A stretch of 64,000 bases of DNA from Aureobasidium sp. EXF-3400 (GCA_024195585.1 SWBL01000033.1:154627-218626), one strand, 5' to 3'; positions 12,954-25,292 are shown, counted from the stretch's first letter. Notes: generated by a model not told the origin, from the sequence alone. Translations and numbers: made by a program.

Positions 12954-13357
12954 TGTGAATGTGATGGGTTGTGTATGCGACAGAGATGCGACGCCGCTTG
13001 ATGGATCCAAAAAAATTCGTCCCATCTGCGGGCTGGCCGCGCTAACGACCGGGCCGAGGCCGGGCACCAACGAGGAAGGTGGAGAGGCTCGATTGACCGA
13101 CTCCGCTTCGTGTTCTTTGTCCTGCACTTGCTCTTCCAACCGCAATGTTTCTACCATGTACAATACTCGATCTGCCATCCTGTGTGAAGGCCCAATACGC
13201 GCGGCGGTACTCAAATATCTCTACACACTAATATGATCACATCTTTTCCGACCTTTCAGAACCACCCGGCCAATATCTTTAGCAAGACGAGTCACCGTCT
13301 GACTTGCGTGTAAATTCCTTTCGTGAACGAGCAACTTGTCAGCTTCGCCATCTCATC
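12954..13357. promoter_or_regulatory. Divergent promoter region DBP3 / Zn2Cys6 factor
   Basis: A 404-base spacer between divergent starts. No discrete operator could be assigned. Confidence 0.4.
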
Positions 13358-15336
13358 ATGTCGCAGCCAAGTCCTGCGAAAAGACCGCGCGAGGTGTCAG
13401 AGTCTCCAAGAGATGGAACCGCTCAGGATGGAACACCTAACGAGGCTTCATCCCGGGGTCCTGCTAACGAGCCTCTTGATTACCCTCGAAAACGAGCTAT
13501 CATTGCTTGCGAGATCTGCCGAAGTCGTAAATCACGATGCGATGGCGGAAAGCGTATGTCGATCATGGTCGGGAATGCTATCACAGCTGACCATTTGTGC
13601 AGCCAAGTGCAAATTGTGTGTCGAACTCAACGCGCGATGTGTTTATCGAGAACCTGGTATCAAGCTTGATGTGGGCGACAAACTAATTCTGGAAAGGCTG
13701 TCTCATCTTGAGGATATGCTGCAGTCCGCCATGACCTCGGCCTATGTAAATGTCAACGCTACGAAGCAAGCTGCTCACATGGGTACATCCCCTACCGCGA
13801 GCACTAGTACCGCTGATGACGCTTCTACAAGACGTATCAGCTGTAGTGTTGCTCTAGAAAACAACCGTTTGAATGGCCTCGGCACATGGGACAGTGTCAA
13901 CATCTCGACCATGCCCAAGGGACACACTACCCCTGCCTTGAATCTCTTACAGTGGCCGCTTATTCGCGATTTGGTCTCGCAACCGTTGGATCCACAAGTC
14001 CTGGTAGAAATGGAGATGTCCCGGCCTCCTATCAATCTACCACATTTTCCTCGGCCGGATATGGCGAACACAGCAGTCTATGCAAGCGCATACTTTGATC
14101 TAGTGAATGTCTGGTATGCATGCGTCAACCCAAACGCATGGCCCAACCACTATCATGAAGCCACCTCGGTTGGGTTTATACAAGGAGCAGACAGCTGTCT
14201 GGTAATGTTGGTCCTTGCTCTAGGTGCGGCAGCTCATGGTGGGAGCATCTCCAGACATCCTCACAACGCAGAACCTCGCGGTATCGATTACTTCGCATCC
14301 GCCTGGAAAATCATACCCAACTTAGCGATACGAAACGACATCCCAGCCATTCAGTGCCACATACTAGCTGCAGCCTACTTATTTTACCTTGTCCGGCCAC
14401 TTGAGGCATGGAACATGATCACTATCGCTTCGACAAAGCTACAATTGGTTCTAGCCGTTCCGGATCGAGTACCGATATCGCAAAGAGAGCTTCTTGTGAG
14501 ATTGTTCTGGGATACCCTGTTGGCTGAATCAGATTTGCTTGCAGAATTGGAGCTACCGCACTCTGGTGTTGTCAATTTCGAAGACGCCGTTGGTCTGCCA
14601 GGTCCTTTTCCCGACGTCGAAGGAGAATACACTAACAAGGATGAGTTATGGTACTTCCTCGCAGAGATCGCGCTTCGCAGACTTCTCAATAGAGTCAGCC
14701 ATTTGCTCTATGTCAAGACACCGACCACAGTTCCAACCTCGAAGCTGGCGCGAGTCACTGCAGAGCTGGACTTTCAGCTATCACAGTGGTACGAGGGCTT
14801 ACCGCGGCCGATCAAATTCTCGATGACGACTCTCTCTTCAGGTTCGCCTGGTCAGATCTGCTTGAGGTTGCGATATTTTGCATGCCGAACCATCATATTT
14901 CGACCTTATGTCTTTGCTGTGCTCTCGGACGAGAACGCTATTGCCGATCCGGTGGTCAAGGAGAACTGTCGAAGATGTCTTGAAGCATGTTTGAGACAGA
15001 TCGACAATGTTTCCGCGCAGTAAGTAATCCTGTTTACTACCAATTGAGCTACAAGGCTAACAGGAGCTTAGTCAAGTAGGACACCTTCCCTATCTCTGGC
15101 AGGGTGCACTCAGTCTGGTCTCGCAGACGTTATTGGTCATGGGAGCCACCATGTCACCTAAGCTTGCTGCTCTGCTCCCACCAACCACGTCCGTGGAAGC
15201 AGTCATCGCGGAAGTGGTAGCAGAGTTGAGCAGACTAGCCCATCTTGCGCCGAGCTTGAGGTTAAGTGCTGAGATTGTGCAAGAAGCTGGAGCCAGAAGG
15301 AAGATGTTTTTCGATAATCAAAAGTCGCAAATGTAG
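13358..15336 (+). CDS. Zn2Cys6 fungal-specific transcription factor
   Basis: A binuclear zinc cluster regulator of 625 aa, exons 13358-13553, 13603-15019 and 15072-15336. The DNA-binding cluster is CEICRSRKSRCDGG joined across intron 1 to KPKCKLCVELNARC, which gives the full six-Cys pattern at residues about 50-78. The intron inside the zinc cluster is common in this family. The middle region (about 240-480) resembles the fungal_trans middle homology domain, with a helical stretch GADSCLVMLVLALGAAAHGG. Intron 2 has a GTAAGT donor and restores the last exon, which ends in a helix and KSQM. Target genes are not evident from the neighbours; DBP3 is divergent and RPA1 lies downstream. Confidence 0.88.
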
Positions 15337-16079
15337 TAGGTAATTCGAACCAAAATTGATGTTGGTCTTTAGATTCAGGCATATGTACAAAGCTTCGTTG
15401 TTCTTGATGACGGTCATGCAAGAGCGGATGGCGGCGCGTGATTTCTGTACGCGTCTGTAACGCGACTTGCTCTAAAAGACAGGGTTGTCCCTGAGACAAC
15501 AGGCTCCAGCAGTAATTCTGCTCTAGTGCCTGTACGACGACATATTTTCTATCAAATACTTGATATGGGCTGCTAATGGTCACTGACTTCCATACGGTAC
15601 TGCTCTTATGTACAACAGAAGTGTGGTTGTTGCACGGTGTTATAAAAACAGAATTTAGATATCGAAAATCAGAGACTCCACGCTGGACCATTGTTTTGCG
15701 CCTGGTACTGCGATGCAAAAACCATGTAAGAAGAAATTGCTTGAGCTCATATGGTTCGAAGGCCAAATTGTTGCCAAAAGCCTTCCAACACATTGTAGAC
15801 CTCAAACAAGTGCATCCGCATCTTTCGGAAGCGGTCATTGTCAAGATGGAGATACCTTCGCGATGCCTTCAGCGATGGCGAACGCCAAGAATCACTTCTG
15901 CCTTGGACGCGAAACGCGTCTCCAAAAAGAAGGCGCGACGCAGCCCACGCCTTCTTTGCAACAACTTCCAAATACCATCAAGACCATCACCCTCACTTAC
16001 AATCGAAGATCTCCACAAAGATATTGACGACGTTTCCGACGATTAGGGACTCGACTAGCAAGCACATACTTACTCCACA
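15337..16079. other. Intergenic before RPA1
   Basis: About 740 bases, with a C/T-rich leader just before 16080. The open frames on either strand look like chance frames. Confidence 0.4.
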
Positions 16080-18060
16080 ATGGCCAACCCTATGGACGCC
16101 ATCACGACAGGCTGTCTTCGCCGCGTCTTTGCCGGCGAGCAGATCCAGGATCCCGTCGTGCAATGTGTTCAGATCAAGCCCATGAACAACTCAGCGTCTG
16201 GTGTTGAGAGATTCCGCGTTGTCTTCAACGACACTGTCAACTTCATTCAGAGCATGCTTGCTCAGCAAACCAACCACATCGTACACGACGGCAAGCTGAA
16301 GAAGGGCTCGCTTGTCAAGCTCAAGCAGTTCCAGGCCAACTCGGTCAAGGACAAGCCGTAAGCTTGACATTCTTGTGTGTTGCCACTGTTTCTGATATGT
16401 CTGCAGTATCCTCGTTATCATCGATCTGGAAGTCCTCGACGAGTACGGCGAATGCGAGAAGCTCGGCCAGCCTGGCCCACTCGAAGTAGTCAAGTCTGAC
16501 TCCGAACCTGCCGCCGCCCCACCACCCCAAGCACAACCTGCCAGCATCTCCGGCAATCAGTTCTATGGCAACAAGCCTCAGCAACAGCAACAACAGCAAC
16601 CACAGCAACCACAGCAGTCCGCCCCACAAAGACAACTGCCTACACGCTCCCAAAATGCCCCTCATGGTGGCAACATCTACCCCATCGAAGCCCTCTCACC
16701 GTACCAGCCCAGATGGACCATCAAGGCCAGATGTTCGCACAAGGGTGATATCAAGACATGGCACAACAAGAACGGCGAGGGCAAGCTCTTCAGCTGCAAC
16801 TTCCTTGACGAGAGTGGCGAGATCAGAGCGACTGGCTTCAAGGAGGCTGTAGACCAGTGGTATGATGTCCTGCAAGAAGGCTCGGTCTACTACGTGTCTT
16901 CGTGCAAGGTCCAGCTGGCCAAGAAGCAGTTTTCCAACGTTAACCACGACTACGAGCTCACCTTCGAGAGGGATACCAGCATCGAGAAGGCAGAGGACAA
17001 TGAGGGCGTTCCTCAGATCACCTACAACTTCACAACTCTCGCCGATCTCCAGAGCGTCGAGAAGGACACAACCATCGATACTATCGGTGTACTCAAAGAA
17101 GTTGCCGAAGTCAACGAGATCGTCTCCAAGACCACCTCCAAGCCATTCAGCAAGAGAGAGTTGACCCTGGTCGACGACACCGGCTACAACGTTCGTCTTA
17201 CCATCTGGGGTAACACGGCACTCAATTTTGACGTTGCCCCCGAGACTGTGATTGCATTCAAGGGTGTCAAGGTCAGTGACTTCGGTGGTCGCAGTCTGTC
17301 ACTTCTGTCATCCGGCACGATGAACGTCAACCCCGACATCGACGAGGGTCACAAGCTCAAGGGCTGGTATGATGCTCAAGGCCGCAACGACACGTTCTCA
17401 TCACACGCCAATAGCATGGCCACGACATCGACGAGCGGACGTAATGACCAGATGAAGACTATCGCTCAAGTACGAGACGAGAACTTGGGCATGGGCGAGT
17501 CAACAGACTACTTCTCTTTGAAGGCTACCGTCGTCTTTGTCAAGTCAGACAGCACCTTCGCCTACCCTGCCTGCTTGTCAGAAGGATGCAACAAGAAGGT
17601 GGTCGAGGTTGCAGAGGGAGAGTGGCGCTGTGAGCGATGTGACAAAGGTTGGCCCAACCCCGAGTGGAGATACATCATGAGCATCAACGTCAGTGATCAC
17701 ACAGGACAGATGTGGCTCAGCTTGTTCGACGACGTGGGCAGAATGATCATGGGAAGACCTGCCAACGACGTGGTGAAGATGAGAGACGAGATGAATAACG
17801 GCGAGAGGGAGGTCTTCGCCAACGCCGTCTGCCAGACTTACGTTTTCAGATGCAGAGCCAAGATGGACACATTCCAAGACCAGCAGAGGTAAGCAACACC
17901 ATGAATCGTGATCGGAACTTTGACACTAACAGAGTACAGGGTGCGTTACCAAGTGTCATCAGCAGGACCTGTAAACTGGTCGGCAGAAGGAAAGAAGCTT
18001 GCAGACATGATCAAGCAGTACAGCATATCGGACAACAGCGACAGTCTGTTTGTCAACTAG
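16080..18060 (+). CDS. RFA1: Replication protein A large subunit (RPA1)
   Basis: The large subunit of the heterotrimeric single-strand DNA-binding complex, used in replication, repair and recombination. It is 626 aa from exons 16080-16357, 16407-17888 and 17940-18060. The N-terminal OB fold (DBD-F) covers about residues 1-115 and is followed by a Gln/Pro-rich linker. DBD-A starts at YPIEALSPYQPRWTIKARC, and DBD-B contains LTLVDDTGYNVRLTIWG. DBD-C near 480-520 holds the zinc finger CLSEGC...CERC. The C-terminus ends SDNSDSLFVN. The length matches the family. It is followed on the same strand by UBP14 after 365 bases. Confidence 0.97.
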
Positions 18061-18425
18061 CGAGATGGTGTATACGAAATGTGCGGTACTATGCTGGACA
18101 ATCGGGAAGGGCGATCAAGGGATGATATTGAAGTAATTCTCCAGGCGGTTGGAGGACTGAAGAGACGGAAGACTTTGTGTACAAAATAAGCTATTGCTTG
18201 TGACGCCGTTAATGAAAAGATGAAAGCTTGATCATGTTTAACCCGAATTGTGAAAGTGATGGAGACTTGGTGAAAGTTCGGAGGGCGGAGTTTGACCCCG
18301 CGTTTCGGAAGTGTTGACACTGACGCAACGAAGGATGGAGCTTGCGAGCAAGAGATAGTAAACGAACCATCACTTATCATTTTCTCTTCCTCTCCTTTAT
18401 CTCAGCAAACCAACCCTCACCCAAC
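18061..18425. other. Intergenic between RPA1 and UBP14
   Basis: A 365-base spacer with the RPA1 3' end and the UBP14 leader; nothing else seen. Confidence 0.4.
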
Positions 18426-20952
18426 ATGTCAGCCTGTCCACACGTATCATCAGCATCGCTCAACCCACCCCGTCCCAACCAATCTGTTTACAGAGAAGAC
18501 TGCACACTCTGCTTCGACAGCATCGATTCGCCCGAAGGTCTCGACGTCTGCCTGCATTGCTTCAACGGAGGATGTGCCACCGAGCGTCAACATGGCGCAA
18601 AGCACGCCCGAGAAGCAAGTCATCCACTGGCTCTCAACATTAAGCGCACACGCAAGCAGAAGCACAGAGATGAGCCGCCACAGAAGATGTCCAAGTTGGC
18701 CATCAACGCAGAGACCGAGGAAGACCGCTTCGACACCATCTCGACCGTCAAATGCCTCGAGTGCGGTAACAATGATTTGGACAAGAGCCAGGGAAATCTA
18801 GCGGCCGTGGTCGACGGTGTGCTCAAGGCAAACACTTTCGCAAAGCAAGAGGAGGTCAAGGCCTGGGAGCAGGAGATGATTCCGTGCGAGCACACTCTGT
18901 GTCTAGAGCAAGAGACTGCTCGACAGATCCATTCCCAGTCTTTGGGTCACTGTTCACAGTGTGATCTAAACCAGAATCTCTGGCTCTGTCTCACTTGCGG
19001 CAACCTGGGTTGCGGAAGAGCTCAGTTTGGTGGTGTTGGTGGCAACTCGCACGGAGTGGCGCATACCGATTCTACAGGCCACCCTGTCGCTGTGAAGCTG
19101 GGTTCTCTGACTGCTGATGGCAGTGCGGATATTTACTGCTACGCCTGCAACGAGGAACGCACCGATCCCGAACTTGTCGCCCATCTGGCTCATTGGGGTA
19201 TCGACATTGCTGGTCGCGAGAAGACGGAGAAGAGCTTGACAGAGATGCAACTCGAGCAAAATCTACGCTGGGAGTTCAGCATGACCAACGAGGATGGCAA
19301 GGAGCTCAAGCCTATGTGTGGTCCTGGTCTCACTGGTCTGAAGAATCTTGGAAACAGCTGCTATCTTGCCAGTGTTGTCCAAAGCTTATTTGCTATGCCC
19401 GAGTTTGCCCAGAGATATTACAGACCTGATGAGAAGCTACCACCCACATCAAACCCCGCCGAAGATATCGAGATTCAACTACGCAAGATGGCGGATGGTC
19501 TATTGTCAGGACGCTATGCAATCCCCAACTCGGATGTCATTGCATCCGAAGACACGACGGAACAACCGCATCAGAAAGGTTTGGCCCCTGCCATGCTCAA
19601 GCACCTCATCGGCAGAGGTCACGAGGAGTTTTCCACCATGCGCCAACAAGATGCCTTTGAGTTCTTGCTTCATCTTCTTAAGCTCGTTTCACGTTCACAA
19701 CGTGCAGCAAAGGACAACTACAAGGATGTTTCGGACCCCGTTGATGCTTTCCGATTCGTCATGGAACAGAGGCTGCAGTGCTTGAACTGTAACAAGGTCC
19801 GCTATCGCCAGGACGAGGCCGAGAACATCTCTGTCGCGGTACCCATCAAGCGTTTGTCAAAGGACACCAAAATGGAGGGTGTGACTCCTGGCCCAGATGG
19901 TTCTGCGGAGAAAGAGGCCGAAGAGTTTGAGTCTGTAACTCTTCAGCGCTGCCTAGACGACTTCACCGCTGCAGAAGTGGTTGAGCTGAACTGCGGTGCA
20001 TGTGGTGGCAAGAACTTTAGCAAGCAGTCTCTTTTCAAGACGTTCCCTACCGTCTTGGCCGTGAACGCTCGCCGCTTCGAGATCGTCAACTGGGTACCCA
20101 CCAAGCAGGACGTTCCTGTCATTGTCGACGAGGGCTCTATTGACTTTGAAGCTTACCGCAGCAAAGGTCAGCAACCTGATGAAGAGCTTCTTCCAGACGA
20201 GGCTGCAGACGCCGGTGCCGGATCGAGTGCTTTTGTACCCAACGAGGCTGCTCTCAGCATGCTTGAAGCCATGGGTTTCCCTCGAGTTAGATGCGAGAAG
20301 GCACTCCATGCCACTGGCAACACAGACGCGGAAACAGCCAGCTTGTGGTTGTTTGAGCACATGGAAGACCCTGATATCGACCAGCCCATGGATCTCTCAG
20401 GAGGTGGAGCTGGCGCCAGTGCAAGCAGTGCAGTGGATCCCGAAAAGATCGAGATGCTTGGGAACATGGGTTTCGAGCCGCCTCAAGCACGCCAGGCATT
20501 GAAGGAGACCGACGGTGATATGGAGCGTGCAGTGGAATGGTTGTTCAACCATCCTGAAGCGACCGGTGACTTTGGAGACGAGCAACAGGACACTGGCGAC
20601 AAGGCTGCTACAGAGGTAAGTCCAGATTAGCAACAACGCTTGCATAACCAACACGCTGACAAAACACTTGTAGAACGAGCCTAAGGCAGTCGTGGAAGAC
20701 AACAAACCTGCCAAGTTCAAGCTTCAGTCCATCGTGTGCCACAAGGGCAGCTCGATTCACGCTGGGTAAGTTCACCACCGACAGTCTGATAACATGAATC
20801 ATACTAACATTTTCTGCAGTCACTATGTTGCCTTCATCCGCAAGGATCCAGGATGGATTCTGTTCAACGACGAGAAGGTTGCCCTGGGCGGTGATGTTGA
20901 TGAGATGAAGAAGTTCGCGTATGTGTACTTCTTCCGCAGAGATGCTGCGTAG
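18426..20952 (+). CDS. UBP14: Ubiquitin C-terminal hydrolase, isopeptidase T type (UBP14/USP5)
   Basis: A deubiquitinase of 804 aa that disassembles free polyubiquitin chains. Exons are 18426-20615, 20674-20765 and 20820-20952. An N-terminal Cys-rich variant zinc finger is followed by the ZnF-UBP domain (about 175-265; HCSQCDLNQNLWLCLTCG, then GHPVAVKLG and YCYACNEE). The Cys box is GLKNLGNSCYLASVVQSL near residue 308. Two UBA domains sit near 608-655 and 673-715 inside the catalytic domain (LEAMGFPRVRCEKAL; LGNMGFEPPQARQAL). The His box GHYVAFI near 761 is rebuilt by joining exons 2 and 3. All elements expected for USP5/13 are present and in order. Confidence 0.97.
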
Positions 20953-21551
20953 ACAGACAGTATTGGAAGAAAGCTCAGCTAGTACACATAGCTAGAGATA
21001 ATTGGAATCTTTGGTACATCGACCATCTGGTATGCATCGAGGAACCAGAAGACTTTGCCTTTGCAAGTTGAAGTACCAGCCTCGATCACCGTCACGGTGC
21101 ATGTGCTATTCCGAGGAGTATCCACAGACCTTCCAAAGATTTTTCTCGGCCGCATGTACTCGAGCCGCACTGTGAAACAAAGCAAGCGATTAACCCAATT
21201 CTTCGAAGGTTTGGATAATCAAAATATGTGATGTCCTGTGACGTTGCAATGGACTTAGCTACAGACCAAAGATGGCAGAGACTCTAGTCACACTACTGAA
21301 TGAATGTGCACGAGATAACGAGACAAATATGCAGATGCAGCAGGAAGAGTGTGAGAACCGGGTGGAAGTGTGGATAATAAAGTCTCAGTGGTTTACTAAA
21401 TACCTGTAGCATGACGTGCAGGTACCTGGCCTGTGCCACTGACGTGGGGCTAAGTAGATCTTCCACGTGATCGAGGTACACTAATAGGACCAGACCCCGC
21501 TATCCCAGTCTATCGGGTACCCTCTCCATACCATTTTACAATCAATTCAAC
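20953..21551. other. Intergenic, no gene recognised
   Basis: About 600 bases between two plus-strand genes; short frames only. Confidence 0.4.
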
Positions 21552-22241
21552 ATGTCTTCAGGCTCCTCAGGCAACAATGGAACACTGGTAGTAGCAGGTC
21601 CAGATACTATCCAGGTTGCAGACTTCTACGTCCATGCCTCGATTCTACATCCCCTTGTTATTGGATCGATAGCCATTATCGTTTTGTTCACATCACTTCG
21701 CTTCTTCAGCAACCGCTCCATTGCAGCCATGAATGTAACGGACTGGATCGCAAATGTTGCTATTGGATCGACGTTGGCTGGAATCGTCAATGGCAACTCG
21801 CTCGCTCGAGGCATGATTGGACTGTGCACCATTCTGGGGTTCCAATACCTGATGTCCTTCATCGGTGCCCGATTACCATCTCAGCATGCATGGATACTTT
21901 CCTCACCACCAATCATCATTGCTTTCCGTGGGAAGCTCTTGACCAAAGTCATGTCTAGACATCGTATCTGTTTAGGCGACCTTTACGCCTTCCTACGGGA
22001 AAAGAACATATTGGATCTGTCTGAAATTGAATGTGTTTTTATCGAGGCCAATGGAGCGTTTACTATATATACGAGGGCGCAGGTTGGCGATTGTAAGAAA
22101 GTGGATGTTTTGATGCAGGTACCGAGTTACAAGGCATTATGCGATGATGCTGATGAGAGGATTGTAGAGGACAGTGAGGACAAAGATGGGAAGAAAGCTT
22201 GCGACGACCAACAGAACGACCTTGCTGGCGATGCCTGTTGA
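21552..22241 (+). CDS. DUF421/YetF-like membrane protein
   Basis: A single-exon protein of 229 aa. Three hydrophobic helices lie in residues 30-120 (HPLVIGSIAIIVLFTSLRFF, a segment with IANVAIGSTLAGIV, and MIGLCTILGFQYLMSFI). A small soluble domain follows, from about 125 to 200, with IIIAFRGKLL, LGDLYAFLREKNILDLSEIECVFIEANGAFTIY. This is the architecture of bacterial YetF/YcaP proteins: three membrane helices plus the DUF421 domain, where the chain stops using Leu-Arg-x-Lys helices and a short beta unit. The acidic C-terminal tail is an addition. Function in fungi is not known to me. The lack of introns and the bacterial type of domain would fit old lateral transfer, but that is inference. 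Confidence 0.75.
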   Translation: MSSGSSGNNGTLVVAGPDTIQVADFYVHASILHPLVIGSIAIIVLFTSLRFFSNRSIAAMNVTDWIANVAIGSTLAGIVNGNSLARGMIGLCTILGFQYLMSFIGARLPSQHAWILSSPPIIIAFRGKLLTKVMSRHRICLGDLYAFLREKNILDLSEIECVFIEANGAFTIYTRAQVGDCKKVDVLMQVPSYKALCDDADERIVEDSEDKDGKKACDDQQNDLAGDAC

Positions 22242-23375
22242 GAATAAGGTATATCATACCTGGAATATGCACCAGGGTGTGATCCATCATCAACATATCT
22301 CTGGACTCGACCAACCAATTCGGCTGTCTTCTCCTCTGGCAACCAAGCTTCGCTTTTGGGGTTTGAATCTCGTCTACGAGGTTCTTCAGGCTCTTGCTGG
22401 TCCTTGTTCTCGCCAACTCACCCAAGGCGTTCAGCCGTGCTCCCACATGCATTCCGCTTTATCGGGCCCTCCAGTATCAGACGAAGGCAGGACTATCGTT
22501 GCGAGTCGCGACCACGCCTACATCTGCTGCTGTCACCTCAATCTTTGCTGCTTAGATCATCTAGGCTTTTAGATCTGCATTTAGGGTCGCGGTCGTCGGT
22601 TGTAAAGATATGCGGCTGGAGCCGCTGTTGTATGCCTCGATGTACCTTACAGCCGCCATAGCGGTTCGGTATGGTTCGGCTGCATCGCGGAACGGAGTCA
22701 ACTATATGTGATGGATCATATGCAAAGACGGTTCTCGATGCAGCATCAGAGGGTACGTAATCTGATCCTGGTCTCGTTCTTTTATGGTTGAATCTGCAGC
22801 CCTAAGGCCGCTTTCCCTGTTAGAGCTTCTGCAGCAGGCAAGAGATTGCAGTCTCTCGTAGACGTCTCAAGATCTTAATTCTTATTGCCATATCCGAAGT
22901 GATATTTTCATGATCGATTTCAAACTCTGCAATGGGAGATGGTGCTTATTTTTCTCTGTTGTCTAAGATCTTGGTAGCCGTTTGGGGAAGTCTGTTGTGG
23001 CTTGTTGCGGCACCGTTTTTCATCTGCGACACTCGCGTGGTGACACGGCTCCACATTGCGTCCCGTACCTGCATATCCAAGCCGCATCTCCCGTAAAGTG
23101 CGCACATACAACGACATGGATTCTTTTCCGCAGATAGAAGAAAAAGTTGCTATTTTCTCGAAGAATGTGCCGCGTATCCTGGTCGTAGATCATAATCGAT
23201 CATAGATATGATGGGGTATAGATAGGTGAGTGCTCGCGCTTCTGTCGTTCTTGCCCTCTGCATCTCTCTTCCTCTTCTTCCAATTCGGTCATTCGTTTGT
23301 GCCGATAGTCTTTCGTTCTTTCTCTTCTTCTTTACCAAATCGCTCTTTCGTCCCCTGAAGGGCATCCTTTCCCCA
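22242..23375. other. Intergenic, no gene recognised
   Basis: 1.13 kb, with a C/T-rich leader over the last 130 bases. The frame of the tannase stays open upstream to a GTG at 23226, but no ATG precedes 23376 in that frame. No RNA gene or repeat seen. Confidence 0.4.
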
Positions 23376-25148
23376 ATGGTTCACTTTCTTTCCATTGGCC
23401 AATTGGTCAACAGCATCTTCCACTTCTCAAACAAGAACAACGCTGGAAGTGCTGCCGCTGCTGCATCGACTGTTCAAGCCTCAGCTACACCCAGTGCTGT
23501 CGTCTTCGCCAATTCAACATCAAGTGCTGCCGCTGCGGCTTCAACCAACGCTACCCAACCTATCTCCGGTTGCCAGGCTTTGATCCAAGCTTTATCTTTC
23601 CCTGACCAGCAGGTCAGCGTGGTTGCTTGCGAAGACATCACGGCTGGAACTGCTCTCACTCTTCCTAGTGGACCCTCCAACTGCAACGGCGGCTCGGTCC
23701 AAATTGACCTTCGCAGAGTCACTCTGAACGTCGTCACCTCTTATGCCTCATCCAACTATGTCGAGGTTTGGCTTCCTACTGGACAGGACGCCTGGAACGG
23801 CAGATTCATGGCCACCGACAACAAAGGTCTCTCGGGTTGCCCTTCTTACGACGACATGATCTACACTTCAAGCCTTGGATTCAGTGTTGTAGGTGATAAC
23901 GGCGGCCACAACAACACTCAATACCTCGGTATGGATGCTCAACAGTTCTTGAACAACAATGAGCTGGTTATCGATTGGTCTTACAGAGCTCGCCACGCTG
24001 CCGTCGTGGCCGGAAAGCAGGTCGTCAAGACAAACTTCGGCCAAGCTGCAAGCTACTTTTATGCTCTCGGCTGCTCAAATGGAGGTCGTCAGGCTCTTCA
24101 GTCTGCTCAGATGTACCCTGAAGATTTTGATGGAATTATCGCAGGTTCTGCTGCTAGTGACTTCAACCACCACATCGACTGGTCCGGCAGGATGTTCGTC
24201 TTGACTGGCGCAGATGAGAGCGATCCCAAGTACCTGACCTACGACGACTGGGTCATCGTCCACAATGAAGTTCTCAAGCAGTGTGATGAGCCTCTCGATG
24301 GAGTTGCCGATGGTATCCTCGAAGACTCGACTATCTGCGATTTCAACGCCACCACCTTAACTTGTGTTGACGGCCAGACCGACAACTGCCTTACCTTCCA
24401 GCAAACTTCCACTGTATGGAATGTCTTCTCCCAGCTCTACGACCAGCAAGGAAACCTATACTACCCTCGTCTTACCCCTGGCGCCGAGCTCTACGCATCT
24501 ACCAACGGTGTCTTGCACGGTGTTCAAGGTCACGTCAAGGACTGGTTTGGTGCTGGTGTCTGGAACGACTCTTCCTGGGATCCTACTACACTTTCCCAGA
24601 CAGACTACACCAAAGCAGATGAGACGGACGAACTCCATGGCAAGGTGTCTTCCTTCAATAGCGATCTCAGCGCCTTCCACGCTGCTGGAAAAAAGTTGAT
24701 TATGTACCACGGTCTCATGGATCCTGCCATCACTCCCGAGAACTCTCAGCGTTACTACCTCAATGTTGCTCGCGATATGGGTCTCGATCACACTGGCCTC
24801 GATGAGTTCCTCCGTTTCTTCCGCATCAGTGGAATGTACCATTGCACCGGCGGCATTGGAGCTTGGGCTTTTGGTCAGAACGGCAATGCACAAAACGGTA
24901 CTTCAAATGTTGTCTGGGACATCGTGAACTGGGTCGAAAAGGGCGAAGCACCAGACACCATGACTGGAACTAAGTTCGTCAACGATGATCCTTCTCAAGG
25001 TGTACAGATGGAAAGACATCACTGCAGGTTCCCTTACCGCACTACCTACAAGGGCTCCGGAGATAGCAATGATGCTGATAACTGGAGCTGTGAGATGATC
25101 AACGACTGGCAAAAGTGCGGTGTCTACAATGTTCCTAGACTCTGTTAG
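23376..25148 (+). CDS. Tannase / feruloyl esterase family hydrolase
   Basis: An alpha/beta hydrolase of 590 aa without introns, expected to cleave ester bonds of plant phenolics. The nucleophile motif is GCSNGG near residue 233. A Ca-binding-type loop follows in LDGVADGILEDSTIC. The acid is in the GLMDPAITPE region, and the catalytic His is in MYHCTGG. The Cys next to the Ser and the Cys after the His match the CS-D-HC arrangement known for this family, where a disulfide joins the triad. Oddly, the N-terminus (MVHFLSIGQLVNSIF...) is a poor signal peptide and is followed by an Ala/Ser-rich stretch. Either the true first exon lies elsewhere, or the leader has degraded. Enzyme family is clear; substrate is not. 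Confidence 0.92.
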   Translation: MVHFLSIGQLVNSIFHFSNKNNAGSAAAAASTVQASATPSAVVFANSTSSAAAAASTNATQPISGCQALIQALSFPDQQVSVVACEDITAGTALTLPSGPSNCNGGSVQIDLRRVTLNVVTSYASSNYVEVWLPTGQDAWNGRFMATDNKGLSGCPSYDDMIYTSSLGFSVVGDNGGHNNTQYLGMDAQQFLNNNELVIDWSYRARHAAVVAGKQVVKTNFGQAASYFYALGCSNGGRQALQSAQMYPEDFDGIIAGSAASDFNHHIDWSGRMFVLTGADESDPKYLTYDDWVIVHNEVLKQCDEPLDGVADGILEDSTICDFNATTLTCVDGQTDNCLTFQQTSTVWNVFSQLYDQQGNLYYPRLTPGAELYASTNGVLHGVQGHVKDWFGAGVWNDSSWDPTTLSQTDYTKADETDELHGKVSSFNSDLSAFHAAGKKLIMYHGLMDPAITPENSQRYYLNVARDMGLDHTGLDEFLRFFRISGMYHCTGGIGAWAFGQNGNAQNGTSNVVWDIVNWVEKGEAPDTMTGTKFVNDDPSQGVQMERHHCRFPYRTTYKGSGDSNDADNWSCEMINDWQKCGVYNVPRLC

Positions 25149-25212
25149 AGCAAAAGCTTTGGACTAGCTTCACCACACCGAGCCATTTTCTATATAGATA
25201 TACGATATACTT

Positions 25213-25292
25213 CATAATGTTATTACACAACTTAGCAAACTATCCCAGGGACTGCACTCGCTTGCTGGTCTCTCCAACAGAACCATCGCGCG
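25213..25292 (+). repeat. Diverged direct repeat, copy A
   Basis: Begins CATAATGTTATTACACAACT and matches 26518-26595 at roughly 70% of positions by eye; both copies read HNVITQLS in one frame. Confidence 0.55.

Noticed and set aside
11985..13001. 338-codon plus-strand frame opposite DBP3
   Set aside because: It lies fully antisense to a certain helicase gene, and its Gly/Ser/Leu-rich product mirrors helicase codons.
15203..15844. 213-codon minus-strand frame after the Zn2Cys6 gene
   Set aside because: It overlaps the last real exon antisense and shows no motif or balanced composition.
23226..23375. N-terminal extension of the tannase with a hydrophobic stretch resembling a signal peptide
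   Set aside because: It would begin with GTG and lies in a C/T-rich leader; fungal nuclear genes start with ATG.
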